Of a stretch of DNA of 64,000 nt, positions 9,439-18,426 are shown in pieces. The notes beneath the pieces are model-generated. The model saw nothing but the letters and a program-made list of their open reading frames with translations, did not search any database and was not told the DNA's origin. The stretch comes from Methylocystis sp. B8 (GTDB lineage: Bacteria > Pseudomonadota > Alphaproteobacteria > Rhizobiales > Beijerinckiaceae): assembly GCF_005771425.1 (NCBI RefSeq), contig NZ_VBTZ01000002.1, positions 328,618-392,617 on the forward strand, in the 5' to 3' direction. The position numbers and the translations under genes are program-made. How positions within the stretch are numbered: the first letter of the stretch is position 1; every line of letters starts with the position of its first letter.

Positions 9439-10883
9439 GCTCCAATCTCTTCATGGTCTCGAACGCGCTTATTGGCATTCCCGCCGCGGCGGCCATTGCG
9501 GTCGCGCTCGAACCCGAATACCGCCGATCGGCGATCATCAATGTCTGCGCCTCCGGCGCGACATTTCTTTTCGCGCTTGTTCTTTTAATTGTTGAGCCTG
9601 AGAGCAGCGATTATCTCTTCGTCGACGATCTCAACATCGTCTTCGTCGTTCTCTCGACCTTCATTGGTTTCACCACGAGCGTCTACAGCGCGAGCTATAT
9701 CGACCACGAGATTGAAACTGGCCGCCTGACCCCAGCGAACGTGCGCTTCTACCACGCGATGTATCAGTCGCTGATGGGCGCGATGAATCTGGCGCTGCTT
9801 GCGAGCAACATCGGCCTCATGTGGGTCGCGGTCGAAGTCGCCACCCTGACCACCGTCTTGATGGTCGGCATCTACCGCACGCCGCATGCGCTTGAAGCCG
9901 CCTGGAAATATTTCATCCTCGGCAGCGTTGGCATTGCGCTGGCGCTCTTCGGAACGATCCTCATTTACATGGCGGCTGAGCCCGTGCTGGGTCAGGGCTA
10001 CGACGCCATGGTTTGGAAGACGCTGATGCAGCAGGCGTCGCGGTTCGATCCCCGCATGCTCAACGTCGCCTTTGTCTTCTTGATGCTCGGCTACGGCACG
10101 AAAGTCGGCTTGGCGCCGATGCACGCCTGGCTTCCAGATGCGCACGCGGAAGGCCCGACGCCGATCTCGGCAGTTTTGTCGGGCCTTCTCCTCAATGTCG
10201 CGCTTTATGCGGTGCTGCGGTTCAAGATGCTGCTGACCGCCAATGCGGCGGCGATCACGCCGGGGCCGCTGATGATCACCCTCGGCCTCGCCTCGCTCAT
10301 CATGGCGGCTTTCATGCTCTACCGCCGTGACGACATCAAACGGCTCTTCGCTTACTCCTCCATCGAGCACATGGGCATCATCGCCTTCGCCTTCGGCATG
10401 GGCGGCCCCCTCGCCAATTTCGCCGGTCTGCTGCATATGACCATGCATAGCCTGACAAAGTCCGCGATCTTTTTCTCCGTCGGCCATATCGCGCAGGCCA
10501 AGGGAACGCAGAAGATCGCTGAGATCAGGGGACTGACGCAGAGCCAGCCGGCGCTCGGCTGGACCCTCGTTGCCGGAGTCGTGGCGATCATCGGCTTACC
10601 GCCCCTCGGCATCTTCATGAGCGAATTTCTGGTCGTGAGCTCGACCTTCGCACGCCAGCCGCTCCTCGCGATTCCGCTGGTTTTCGGTCTCCTTCTCGCC
10701 TTCGGCGCCTTGCTGCTGCGACTCACCGGAATGGCGTTCGGCGAGCCGAGCCGGGATGCAGGCGAAGTGAAGGCTTCGATGTTGCCGCTCTATGCGCATC
10801 TTTCGCTTGTGCTGCTCGCCGGTCTCTATTTGCCGTCTCACCTGGTGGCCTGGTTCCAGAACGTCGCGCGCCTCTTGGGTTGA
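9435..10883 (+). CDS. hyfF: Hydrogenase-4 subunit F-like (NuoM/NuoN antiporter-type) membrane subunit
   Basis: A 482-residue polytopic protein, the second antiporter-like subunit of the set. The conserved GYGTKVGLAPMHAWLPDAH segment and YSSIEHMGIIAFAFG are typical of HyfF and NuoN/MrpD proteins. The start overlaps hyfE as ATGA. With HyfB it gives two predicted ion-translocating channels. It is followed 17 bp downstream by the large-subunit gene. Confidence 0.92.
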   Translation: MSSNLFMVSNALIGIPAAAAIAVALEPEYRRSAIINVCASGATFLFALVLLIVEPESSDYLFVDDLNIVFVVLSTFIGFTTSVYSASYIDHEIETGRLTPANVRFYHAMYQSLMGAMNLALLASNIGLMWVAVEVATLTTVLMVGIYRTPHALEAAWKYFILGSVGIALALFGTILIYMAAEPVLGQGYDAMVWKTLMQQASRFDPRMLNVAFVFLMLGYGTKVGLAPMHAWLPDAHAEGPTPISAVLSGLLLNVALYAVLRFKMLLTANAAAITPGPLMITLGLASLIMAAFMLYRRDDIKRLFAYSSIEHMGIIAFAFGMGGPLANFAGLLHMTMHSLTKSAIFFSVGHIAQAKGTQKIAEIRGLTQSQPALGWTLVAGVVAIIGLPPLGIFMSEFLVVSSTFARQPLLAIPLVFGLLLAFGALLLRLTGMAFGEPSRDAGEVKASMLPLYAHLSLVLLAGLYLPSHLVAWFQNVARLLG

Positions 10884-10900
10884 GCACGAAGGATGAAGAA

Positions 10901-12418
10901 ATGAACTTCGCCAGCAAACAAACGGCGCCTCAGTCGTCGCAGCCGACCTGCCTGCCCTGGCCGCGCGAGATTGTCGATAGAACGGGCTGGCTTGCCTTTG
11001 CCGAGAGTCTCGCGAAAGGCGAACGCGAGCTGCTCAGTCTTTGGGGCGAAGGTTCGAGCGTTCATATGGCCGTGCTCGAACAACGAGAGCCGCGCCTGCG
11101 CATTCTCAGCTTGGAATGTCCGGACGGCGCTTTTCCTTCTGTCGCACGACTTCACATCCCGGCGTCGAGGCTTGAACGCGCAATATGCGATCTCTACGGT
11201 TTAAAGTCCGAAGGCGCGCCCGACCATCGTCCTTGGCTCGACCACGGGCGCTGGGGAATTCGTCAACCCTGTGGCGCGCAGGAAAAAATCAATTCCACCT
11301 GTGATCCTTACGAATTTCTTCCGGTAGAAGGCGAACCTTTTCACCAGATACCGGTCGGGCCCGTGCACGCCGGCATTATCGAGCCGGGCCATTTCCGCTT
11401 CTCCGCGAACGGCGAAACTGTGATTCGTCTCGAGGAGCGGCTCGGATTCGTGCACAAGGGCATAGACCAGTTGATGAGCGGCGCCTCGATCGAGCGCGCT
11501 GCGCAGATCGCGGCGCGCGTTTCTGGCGACAGCACGGTCGCCTACAGCCTCGCCTTTGCGCAGGCGGTTGAGGCTGCCTTTGACGTCAATGTTCCGCCGC
11601 GCGCTGCCTATCTACGCGCCTTGATGGCTGAACTCGAACGGCTCGCCAATCATTTCGGCGATGTCGGCGCCATATGCAACGACGCGGCCTTCGCATTGAT
11701 GCATGCGCAATGCGGTCTTGTGCGCGAACGCATTTTGAGAGAAGCGGCAAGCTGTTTCGGACACCGGCTGATGATGGATCGCATCGCGCCTGGCGGCGTT
11801 CTCGTCGATCTCGAGCGGGAGAAAGTCGCGGGGCTTTATGCGCTCATCGAGTGGATCGAGCTGATGACTCCGCGGCTGATTGCGCTCTTCGGCGACACAA
11901 CGTCGCTGCAGGATCGCACCGTCGGAACTGGCGTCGTCAGCGAATCCCTCGCAAAGCAGTATGCGTGTGGCGGCTATGTCGGACGCGCCTCCGGCCGGGA
12001 GTTCGACGCGCGCAAGGCGATCGGTTACGCCCCCTATCCACAATTTGCGTTTGAGATCGGCGCCTCAAAGGAATGCGATGTGGACGCCCGCGTTTGGGTC
12101 CGTTTCGACGAGATCAGAGCGTCACTGCAAATCGTCAGGCAGATTCTCGACGGAGCGCCGGAAGGTCCGATCATCGCCGCTTGGGCGCTTCCGGAAGACT
12201 GGACGCGCGAAGGCGCGGCCCTCGTTGAAGGATTCCGCGGCGACATATTTGTCTGGCTTCGCATCCGCGCAGATGGCGTGGTGCAGCGCTGTCACTTGCG
12301 TGATCCGTCTTGGTTCCAGTGGCCGCTGCTCGAAGCGGCGATCAAGGACAACATCGTCGCCGACTTCCCGCTCTGCAACAAATCCTTCAACTGTTCCTAC
12401 TCCGGGCACGACCTCTAG
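10901..12418 (+). CDS. hyfG: HyfG/NuoCD-like large subunit lacking Ni-Fe cysteines
   Basis: A 505-residue fusion of a NuoC-like domain (about 30-120) and a NuoD/[NiFe]-large-subunit-like domain (about 150-505). In true group 4 hydrogenases two CxxC motifs bind Ni-Fe. Here the first is replaced by RVSGDSTVAY (residues 206-215) and the second by DPSWFQWP (near 468), so no Ni-Fe ligands remain. The protein therefore belongs with energy-converting-hydrogenase-related (Ehr-type) or complex-I-like subunits and should not make H2. The ATG at 10901 has AAGGA 7 nt upstream; a TTG at 10880 overlapping hyfF is an alternative. No maturation protease gene is nearby. Confidence 0.88.
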   Translation: MNFASKQTAPQSSQPTCLPWPREIVDRTGWLAFAESLAKGERELLSLWGEGSSVHMAVLEQREPRLRILSLECPDGAFPSVARLHIPASRLERAICDLYGLKSEGAPDHRPWLDHGRWGIRQPCGAQEKINSTCDPYEFLPVEGEPFHQIPVGPVHAGIIEPGHFRFSANGETVIRLEERLGFVHKGIDQLMSGASIERAAQIAARVSGDSTVAYSLAFAQAVEAAFDVNVPPRAAYLRALMAELERLANHFGDVGAICNDAAFALMHAQCGLVRERILREAASCFGHRLMMDRIAPGGVLVDLEREKVAGLYALIEWIELMTPRLIALFGDTTSLQDRTVGTGVVSESLAKQYACGGYVGRASGREFDARKAIGYAPYPQFAFEIGASKECDVDARVWVRFDEIRASLQIVRQILDGAPEGPIIAAWALPEDWTREGAALVEGFRGDIFVWLRIRADGVVQRCHLRDPSWFQWPLLEAAIKDNIVADFPLCNKSFNCSYSGHDL

Positions 12419-12426
12419 GACGCGCG

Positions 12427-12942
12427 ATGCAGAAATTCTTGCTCCAGGGCTTGCTACGAAGAGCGTTGACCGAACGGGCTCCCACGCCCGATGCGGCGTC
12501 GATGGCGGAGCTTGGCTACACGCTGGGACGCACGGCGCGACAGAAACTCGGACGCAGTCTTTCGATCCGCGAAGTCGACGCGGGCTCTTGCAATGGCTGC
12601 GAACTCGAAATTCACGCGCTCAACAATGCCTATTATGATCTCGAGAGATTCGGCATGCGCTTCGTCGCGTCGCCGCGTCATGCCGATGTTTTGCTCGTCA
12701 CCGGTCCGGTGACGAAGAACATGCGCGAAGCGCTTGAGCGCACTTACGCCGCGACGCCAGACCCGAAATGGGTGATCGCAGTGGGCGACTGCGCCTTTGA
12801 CGGCGGGGTTTTTTGTGAGAGCTACGCATGCGTTGGCGCGGTGGCGAGCGTCGTTCCAGTCGATCTCCATATCCGTGGCTGCCCGCCCGATCCGACGACG
12901 CTGCTGAAAGGGCTGATCGCCTTCGTTGAGAATATGGAATGA
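12427..12942 (+). CDS. hyfI: HyfI/NuoB-like [4Fe-4S] small subunit
   Basis: A 171-residue subunit of the NuoB/small-hydrogenase family. It keeps all four cluster cysteines in the hydrogenase spacing: CNGCE near residue 56, GDC in VGDCAFDGGVF, and RGCPPDP. It can therefore carry the proximal [4Fe-4S] cluster even though its partner has lost Ni-Fe. The start at 12427 lies 8 bp after the large-subunit stop; a longer frame from 12310 lies inside that gene and is rejected. It is the last gene of the set. No HyfA/HyfH-type ferredoxin subunit is present, so the electron input partner is not encoded here. Confidence 0.9.
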   Translation: MQKFLLQGLLRRALTERAPTPDAASMAELGYTLGRTARQKLGRSLSIREVDAGSCNGCELEIHALNNAYYDLERFGMRFVASPRHADVLLVTGPVTKNMREALERTYAATPDPKWVIAVGDCAFDGGVFCESYACVGAVASVVPVDLHIRGCPPDPTTLLKGLIAFVENME

Positions 12943-12969
12943 ATGATCCGGCGAGGACGGTAAGCAAAT

Positions 12970-13006
12970 ATCGACGCCGCGCCGTTTCGAACACAGCGGC
13001 GCCGAT
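12970..13006 (+). terminator. Imperfect hairpin after the Hyf-like operon
   Basis: The arms ATCGACGCCGC (12970-12980) and GCGGCGCCGAT (12996-13006) pair in 10 of 11 positions around a 15-nt loop, starting 27 nt after the hyfI stop. Only a short T run follows, so a terminator role is tentative. The rest of the 262-bp gap before the porin gene shows no other clear feature. Confidence 0.4.
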
Positions 13007-13204
13007 TTTGAGAAATGCGCGAGCAACATTAGCGCGCAACGGATAAATTCAGGCAAAACCTCCGCACGAAAACTTGGCTAGAACAAAACAGCGTTGAACG
13101 CTTCGCCAGTGCGATCGCGTTCAACGCAAGGATCCGGCTGTCTTGATTCGCGACGCGCAGCGTAACGCCGTCCAGTCCGAATCGAGACGCGAGCGAGGCT
13201 AGCC

Positions 13205-14959
13205 ATGAATTTGGTTCGTTGGAAAAAAGGCGTCGCGGCAGGCGGTCTTGTCGCAATTTTTTTCGCCCCTGCCGCGAACGCGGCCTCAAGTGACGCCATC
13301 GAGGCAAGGTTGCGCGCGCTCGAGGCGGAGATATCAAAATTGCGACGCGAGGCTCGACAAGCCAAAGCGGATGCGCAGCAGGCCGCTCACGCCGCGCAGA
13401 GCAGCGCCGCGAAAGCCGAGGCGGCGCAAGTCGGCGCGCCACCCCCGCCTCCGCCAGTCTTCGTTTCGTTCAGAAACGGCCTTTTCGTCGAAAGCGCGGA
13501 TAAGGCGTATAATTTCAAGATCGGCGGACGCATGCAGTTCGACGGCGGCGGAACGGCGCAACCGCTCAATGGCTGGTCAGACCAGGCCGGCGTTCGCCAG
13601 GTGCGTCTGGAGGTTGAAGGCAAGGCCGCACAATACTGGTTTTATAAACTGCAATATGATTTCGCGGGCTCGCAATATGGCACGCCCTTTAATGCGCCGG
13701 TGCAAGGCGGCATTCGCGATTTCTATCTTGGCGTACAACACCCCATTCTGGCGTTGCCCTTCACGAAGGACCCCGCATTTATCCATATCGGCAGTTATTT
13801 CGAGCCCTTCAGTTTGGAGTTCACGGCTTCCTCGCGTTTCCGAGACTTCATCGAACGCGCGATGGCGGTCGAAGCCATTGCGCCGAGTCGACACCTTGGC
13901 GCGGCGATCGGCGCCTATGGCGACAATTGGAGCGCAAAGGGCGGCGTCTTTTCGACGAGCTTCGAAGATCTGAACACAAACCCCGCCGTCGGCACGCCGC
14001 CGTTCATAGGCATCCCAGCGAGAGCCGGATGGTTTCCAACGGGCGGCGGACAGTATTTCGAATTCACCGGCCGAATGACCTATGCGCCGATCATGACTCA
14101 GCATGATCTCCTGCATGTCGGCGTATCCGGCCGGTTTCACCAGCCAAACAGCGCGACGGGATTGTCAGACGATCGCGTCTTGCGGATCGGCAACCGCATT
14201 CGCTCGGAAGCCTATATTCTCAATCAAGGGCTGCTCGGAACGCCTGACCTCTCCTGCGGCGCCGTCGCTCTGCCAGGATGGACGGCCGCTGCTGCAGCGC
14301 ACTGCGTCAATAACGTCGAATCTTTCGGCGTAGAACTCTCCGCGGCCCACGGACCATTCTCGCTGCAAGCGGAATATTTGGGTCAGCAGGTCAACCGCAA
14401 CTCGACAAACATCGCGCTCGCGCGCCTCGCAGGCGTTTTCGCGCCGGGCGGCGCCTCGCATTATTTCAGCGGCTTTTATGTCTATGGCCAATGGTATTTG
14501 ACCGGCGAGGAACGCGCGGCCGCATATGACGTGACGAACAAGATCGGCGCGAACTTCAATCAGATCGCAATCAAAAATCCGGTAAGCACGGGGGGCTTCG
14601 GCGCCGTGGGCCTTGCGGCGCGCTACAGCGCGCTCAATCTCAACAGCGGGCCTTATTCCGGCTCAGGCCTCTACAACATGCTCGCCTATACGACGCTCAT
14701 CGCGCCTAATCCTTTCGCGGCTTCTTATATCGCCAATGCAGGCGTCGTCGGCGGGCGCCAGCAGAACGTCACTTTGGGAATTAATTGGTATCCTGAAAAC
14801 GGATTCCACTTCCAGTTCAATTGGGTTCATGTGCTGCAAGCTTCTGCGCCGCTCAATGACTATGCGCTCTTCGCCACCGGCGTTCCTGCGCGACAGGGCC
14901 CCTATTTCAATGGCGCTCATCCCGATCTCTTCGAGGCCCGCGCGCAGGTTTACTGGTAA
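13205..14959 (+). CDS. OprO/OprP-like porin with N-terminal coiled coil
   Basis: A 584-residue outer-membrane protein. A signal peptide ends near PAANA (about residue 28). An Ala/Glu/Arg-rich coiled coil follows (about 30-75), then a short proline stretch, and a beta-barrel of the phosphate-selective porin O/P type. That barrel begins near YNFKIGGRMQFDGGG and ends in the aromatic-terminated strand EARAQVYW. These porins form trimers that pass anions or other small solutes. Its position directly after the SulP/Hyf-like set, on the same strand, suggests a linked role in anion supply, but there is a 262-bp gap and a possible terminator, so it may have its own promoter. Confidence 0.82.
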   Translation: MNLVRWKKGVAAGGLVAIFFAPAANAASSDAIEARLRALEAEISKLRREARQAKADAQQAAHAAQSSAAKAEAAQVGAPPPPPPVFVSFRNGLFVESADKAYNFKIGGRMQFDGGGTAQPLNGWSDQAGVRQVRLEVEGKAAQYWFYKLQYDFAGSQYGTPFNAPVQGGIRDFYLGVQHPILALPFTKDPAFIHIGSYFEPFSLEFTASSRFRDFIERAMAVEAIAPSRHLGAAIGAYGDNWSAKGGVFSTSFEDLNTNPAVGTPPFIGIPARAGWFPTGGGQYFEFTGRMTYAPIMTQHDLLHVGVSGRFHQPNSATGLSDDRVLRIGNRIRSEAYILNQGLLGTPDLSCGAVALPGWTAAAAAHCVNNVESFGVELSAAHGPFSLQAEYLGQQVNRNSTNIALARLAGVFAPGGASHYFSGFYVYGQWYLTGEERAAAYDVTNKIGANFNQIAIKNPVSTGGFGAVGLAARYSALNLNSGPYSGSGLYNMLAYTTLIAPNPFAASYIANAGVVGGRQQNVTLGINWYPENGFHFQFNWVHVLQASAPLNDYALFATGVPARQGPYFNGAHPDLFEARAQVYW

Positions 14960-14982
14960 GACATCGCCAACCAATATGTGTG

Positions 14983-15002
14983 GCGCCGCACAGCAGCGGC
15001 GC
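14983..15002 (+). terminator. Possible terminator hairpin after the porin gene
   Basis: GCGCCGC (14983-14989) pairs with GCGGCGC (14996-15002) across a 6-nt loop, 23 nt after the porin stop. No long T run follows, so this is a weak candidate. Confidence 0.4.
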
Positions 15003-15127
15003 GACAAATTTGCAACGCTCGCCGAAATTCGTCGGCGAAGATCGGAACAGAGCTTGATTTTAGGTGTTGTTAGGATGACGCTTGCGAACGGTTGTTCGGT
15101 GGTCCGTCTCTAAAGAGGAGATTCAAA

Positions 15128-15307
15128 ATGACCACGAGAAAACTTCAGCGAAGAAGACACGCCATCAGGACGCTTCTTCAGAATCTCGACACCCGGCCTT
15201 TTAGTGAGGACGCGCTGCCCTACTCTGGCGGCTGGTTAACCCATCCGCGTCCGCGACTCTCGCGCAACTCGGTCGCCGCCGCCGCGAGCCAAAGCGAACG
15301 TAGGTAA
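15128..15307 (+). CDS. Small Arg-rich hypothetical protein
   Basis: A 59-residue basic protein that I do not recognise. The ATG at 15128 is supported by AGAGGAG 8 nt upstream, which is better than for the longer frame beginning at 15092. The N-terminus is rich in Arg and Lys (MTTRKLQRRRHAIRTLL). The middle has a Gly/Pro/aromatic patch (LPYSGGWLTHPRPRL), and the end is Ala/Ser-rich. It has no signal peptide, membrane segment or cysteine. It sits alone between the porin and a convergent sensor kinase. Confidence 0.45.
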   Translation: MTTRKLQRRRHAIRTLLQNLDTRPFSEDALPYSGGWLTHPRPRLSRNSVAAAASQSERR

Positions 15308-15560
15308 TTCAACTACAGGCGCTTACGACTCTTGCCTCGGACTGCCCGCTGCTCTGCCGGCGATCCTGCTCCATGCGGGGCTCCTCGGGGGGTGACGGTG
15401 GATATCGATGGCCCAGCCTTCGCCCATTGAAGGTCGTTTCGGTCGTGATGAAGTCGCTGGCGCTTGCTGAGCTGATAGACGCATTTGCTCGCCAACCGCC
15501 AAGCGGGGCCCAAACGAAGTAGCCGTTACCCGCCAACGCATGTGGGCGGCGCATCCCCCC

Positions 15561-18038
15561 TCAAAGATTTGGCTGCACGGATGCCGCTGGAGCGGCGATC
15601 TGCGGTTCGGCGGGCGAATCCGAGCCTTCGCCACCCTCCAGCACGTTCTCGATCGGACAGTCGAACTCCCAGACAACGCCTGAGTTGTCGTAATTGAGCT
15701 TTGCATCGCCCCTCAAGTTCAGTCTGATCATGTCGCGAATGACTGTAGAACCAAAGCCGGTTCGCTCGGGCGGCGTCACCGGCGGGCCGTCCGTCTCGCG
15801 CCAACGCATCGTGAAGCGCCGCCCTTCGCCGTCGTGTCTTTGGATTCCCCAATCGACCTCAACGCGGCCGTCGTCGTTAGACAACGCGCCATATTTGACG
15901 GCGTTCGTCGCCAGTTCATGCAGCGCCATGCTGAACGATTGCGACGCCGCGGCCGAGATGATGAGCGACGAACCTTTGACCGTGATGCGACCGTCGATCA
16001 GGTCTTCCAGATGCGCCAACTGCGAACGCACAAGATCGCTCAGCGACACGCCTTGCCAATCGTTGGCGACAAGCAGATCCTGGTTCGCCGAAAGAGACAA
16101 GATGCGCTCTTGAAACTTCTCCTCGAAGTCGCTTCCCTGATTGCCTGCGGCGCGCGCGATGGCTAGCACGATGCTCAGTAAGTTTTTAGAGCGATGATTG
16201 AGCTCCCGCACGAGGAGAATCCGTTCTTCCTCCGCTCGAACGCGCTCAGTCACATCCCTCGATAAAATCGCGACTCGTCCGCTATCCGCTCCATCGATAC
16301 GGAAGATAAAGGCGTCATAGATCTTGCCCAGCGCTCGCGCTCTACGTATTACGCGTTCGGCGTTCCCGGTCGCCGCAACTCTGCCGATCGCGTCGATCCA
16401 CTCCCTTTCCAAACTCGGCACGAGCTCGCGGCCAGTTCGCCCAATGGCGTTCTTCAATCCCGTAATCGTCTCGAACGCCGGGTTAACCTCTACGAAACGG
16501 TAATCGAGAGCTCGACCTTCCTCGTAGAGCGGCTCCACGACGGTGAAGCTTTCATCGATCGAATTAAACAATAGCCGGTAGCGCGCCTCACTGTCCCGTA
16601 GCGCAGCAGCTGCCTGACTGCGCTCGATGAGATCGGCCGCCAATCTCGCCAGCACGTCGAACCGCCCGATATCGCGGTCAGAAGGCTTCCAGCGCCGTCG
16701 CCAATGCGTGGAAAGCATGCCGACGATTCGCTTATTCCTCGAAACCAGAGGGGTCGATTGAACGGCGACGACGCCGGAACGACGATAGGCTTCGACGTCT
16801 GGCGGATCTGCATCGAGACCTTCTATTTCAGGCGCAATGATCCTTTCGTTCACCATCAGCGCCCGGCCATACGCGCTGGCGTCGCCTGCGTCGACCCATT
16901 CCCAGAAGACGGCTGACTCTGGGTGTAAACCGACGTGGGCGAGCAGCTTGAGTTTTTTGTTTTCGGGGTGGTACTCCTGGATGCTCGCCGCGTCCGACCG
17001 CATGAGCGCTCTCGCCGCCGCAACGACCTGGGCGCATAGTGACTGCGCCGTTTGGTCTCCCCTTAGTCTTGTGCTGATGTCCTGCAACAGACGCGCGTCT
17101 TCGAGCTCCAGCGCGAGGCGCTTTTCGCTTCCAAGCAGCGCTCTCTCTGCGCGAGCCCGCGCGATCGCCGACCAGGTTCGCTCGGCAACGTCCTCTGCAG
17201 CGGCCACCTGAGCCGTGCTCCATGTTCGCGGCGTGCAAGAATGAACTGCAAGCACCGCCACAAGTCGATCGTCTTTGATCAAGGGCACCGTCAACAATGC
17301 GGAAATCGACAGGCTTCCGAAGGCGCGCAAAGTCACGGGCGACGCCGTTCTCGGGTCTTCACGAACGTCTCCTATGGCGATCGTCCTTCCGCATTTGATG
17401 TCGGCGACGATAGCCTCGCCGAAATTCATGAGACGATGACGCCCGACATTGCTGGGCAATGTGCCGTCGTTCCAATCGCGCTCGACGATGGCGTATTCGC
17501 AGGCCTCATCAATCTCTGCATAAGTCGCCTGTCCGGCTCCAAGATGCTTGCCCAGAATTTCACTTGCGACTGCCTGAATCACGAGTGGATCCGCAAGCTG
17601 GCGTAAACGATCATTCAGTTCAATCAGCATATTTTGCCGAGCTTCGCGTTCGTGGCGCTTTGCGTCGCGCGCCCGTTGCTCAGTGACATCGCGTATGGCG
17701 AGAACGATCAGGTTAAGATGATCGAGTTGGCGCCCGTTGACCAACACGGTTCGAAGGCCGATGCTTTCGAATGCATGCTCGACGCGGAATTCCTCAACTG
17801 AGGCTTCCTGCTCAAGAATTTTATCGAGCCGGCGCCGTAGCTCGGGGATGTTCCACTGGCCAGCGTCAAGCTCAAAGACATTCCGCCCCAGCGTTTGCTC
17901 CCGCGTCAGGCGAAATTGACGCAGAAAAGCATCGTTGGCGAACTCGACCGTGAGCTGGGAATCGAGCGCCAACATCGGCATATCCACAGACTCAAGGACC
18001 GATTTCGCATCGGCGGAAATGTCGGTCTCGATTGACAT
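15561..18038 (-). CDS. HWE-family sensor histidine kinase with PAS and GAF domains
   Basis: An 825-residue soluble kinase. The order appears to be PAS (about 10-125), GAF (about 145-300), GAF (about 320-480), PAS (about 490-605) and an HWE kinase core. The core has the phospho-His 615 in ELNHRSKNLL, the conserved MALHELATNAVKYGAL box, and the W-x-E element in MRWRETDGPP that defines the HWE group. No membrane segment is seen, so it senses a cytoplasmic or diffusible signal. The ATG at 18038 gives a natural PAS start; the frame extends to 18176 with 46 weakly protein-like residues. No response regulator is adjacent, so it is an orphan kinase. Confidence 0.87.
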   Translation of the reverse strand: MSIETDISADAKSVLESVDMPMLALDSQLTVEFANDAFLRQFRLTREQTLGRNVFELDAGQWNIPELRRRLDKILEQEASVEEFRVEHAFESIGLRTVLVNGRQLDHLNLIVLAIRDVTEQRARDAKRHEREARQNMLIELNDRLRQLADPLVIQAVASEILGKHLGAGQATYAEIDEACEYAIVERDWNDGTLPSNVGRHRLMNFGEAIVADIKCGRTIAIGDVREDPRTASPVTLRAFGSLSISALLTVPLIKDDRLVAVLAVHSCTPRTWSTAQVAAAEDVAERTWSAIARARAERALLGSEKRLALELEDARLLQDISTRLRGDQTAQSLCAQVVAAARALMRSDAASIQEYHPENKKLKLLAHVGLHPESAVFWEWVDAGDASAYGRALMVNERIIAPEIEGLDADPPDVEAYRRSGVVAVQSTPLVSRNKRIVGMLSTHWRRRWKPSDRDIGRFDVLARLAADLIERSQAAAALRDSEARYRLLFNSIDESFTVVEPLYEEGRALDYRFVEVNPAFETITGLKNAIGRTGRELVPSLEREWIDAIGRVAATGNAERVIRRARALGKIYDAFIFRIDGADSGRVAILSRDVTERVRAEEERILLVRELNHRSKNLLSIVLAIARAAGNQGSDFEEKFQERILSLSANQDLLVANDWQGVSLSDLVRSQLAHLEDLIDGRITVKGSSLIISAAASQSFSMALHELATNAVKYGALSNDDGRVEVDWGIQRHDGEGRRFTMRWRETDGPPVTPPERTGFGSTVIRDMIRLNLRGDAKLNYDNSGVVWEFDCPIENVLEGGEGSDSPAEPQIAAPAASVQPNL

Positions 18039-18426
18039 GCCTGCCAACCCCAATTCGACATTAAACTTTTCCAAAGTTAACGCGCCTCGTCGCTCGAGAA
18101 ACCCCAAAATGTGTGAGGTTGTTAAGGTTTTGCGGGCTTCGCGACCTGCAAAGACTCCGCCGTTTGGCTGCGTCACTGTCTCGGCGACGCTAGTCGGTCG
18201 ATCTCTACCCCGTGAAGCGACCCCTGAAACAGCGAATCCTCGCCAAAATGCCGTCAGTTTCAGGCGCCCGCTGCCGCAACGCTCATTTTAAAATCTTGCA
18301 ATTGGAAACCATGCTGATGGAGCGGATGGATATTCTCGCAATGCGTGACTAGCGTTTCACACCAATTGCGTTAGCCTTAACCGACCAACGCGTTTCATCT
18401 GGCGTGTAGAAGTTCGATCGAGCCCC

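Noticed and set aside
10015..10050. GGTTCGATCCCC, similar to a tRNA T-loop
   Set aside because: It is within hyfF coding sequence with no other tRNA structure nearby.
5829..12942. A functional [NiFe] hydrogenase-4 or formate hydrogenlyase
   Set aside because: The large subunit lacks the cysteine ligands, and no formate dehydrogenase, ferredoxin subunits or maturation genes are present.
15308..15560. Short frames between the small gene and the HWE kinase
   Set aside because: They have no ribosome site and no protein character; I see no repeat or RNA gene here.
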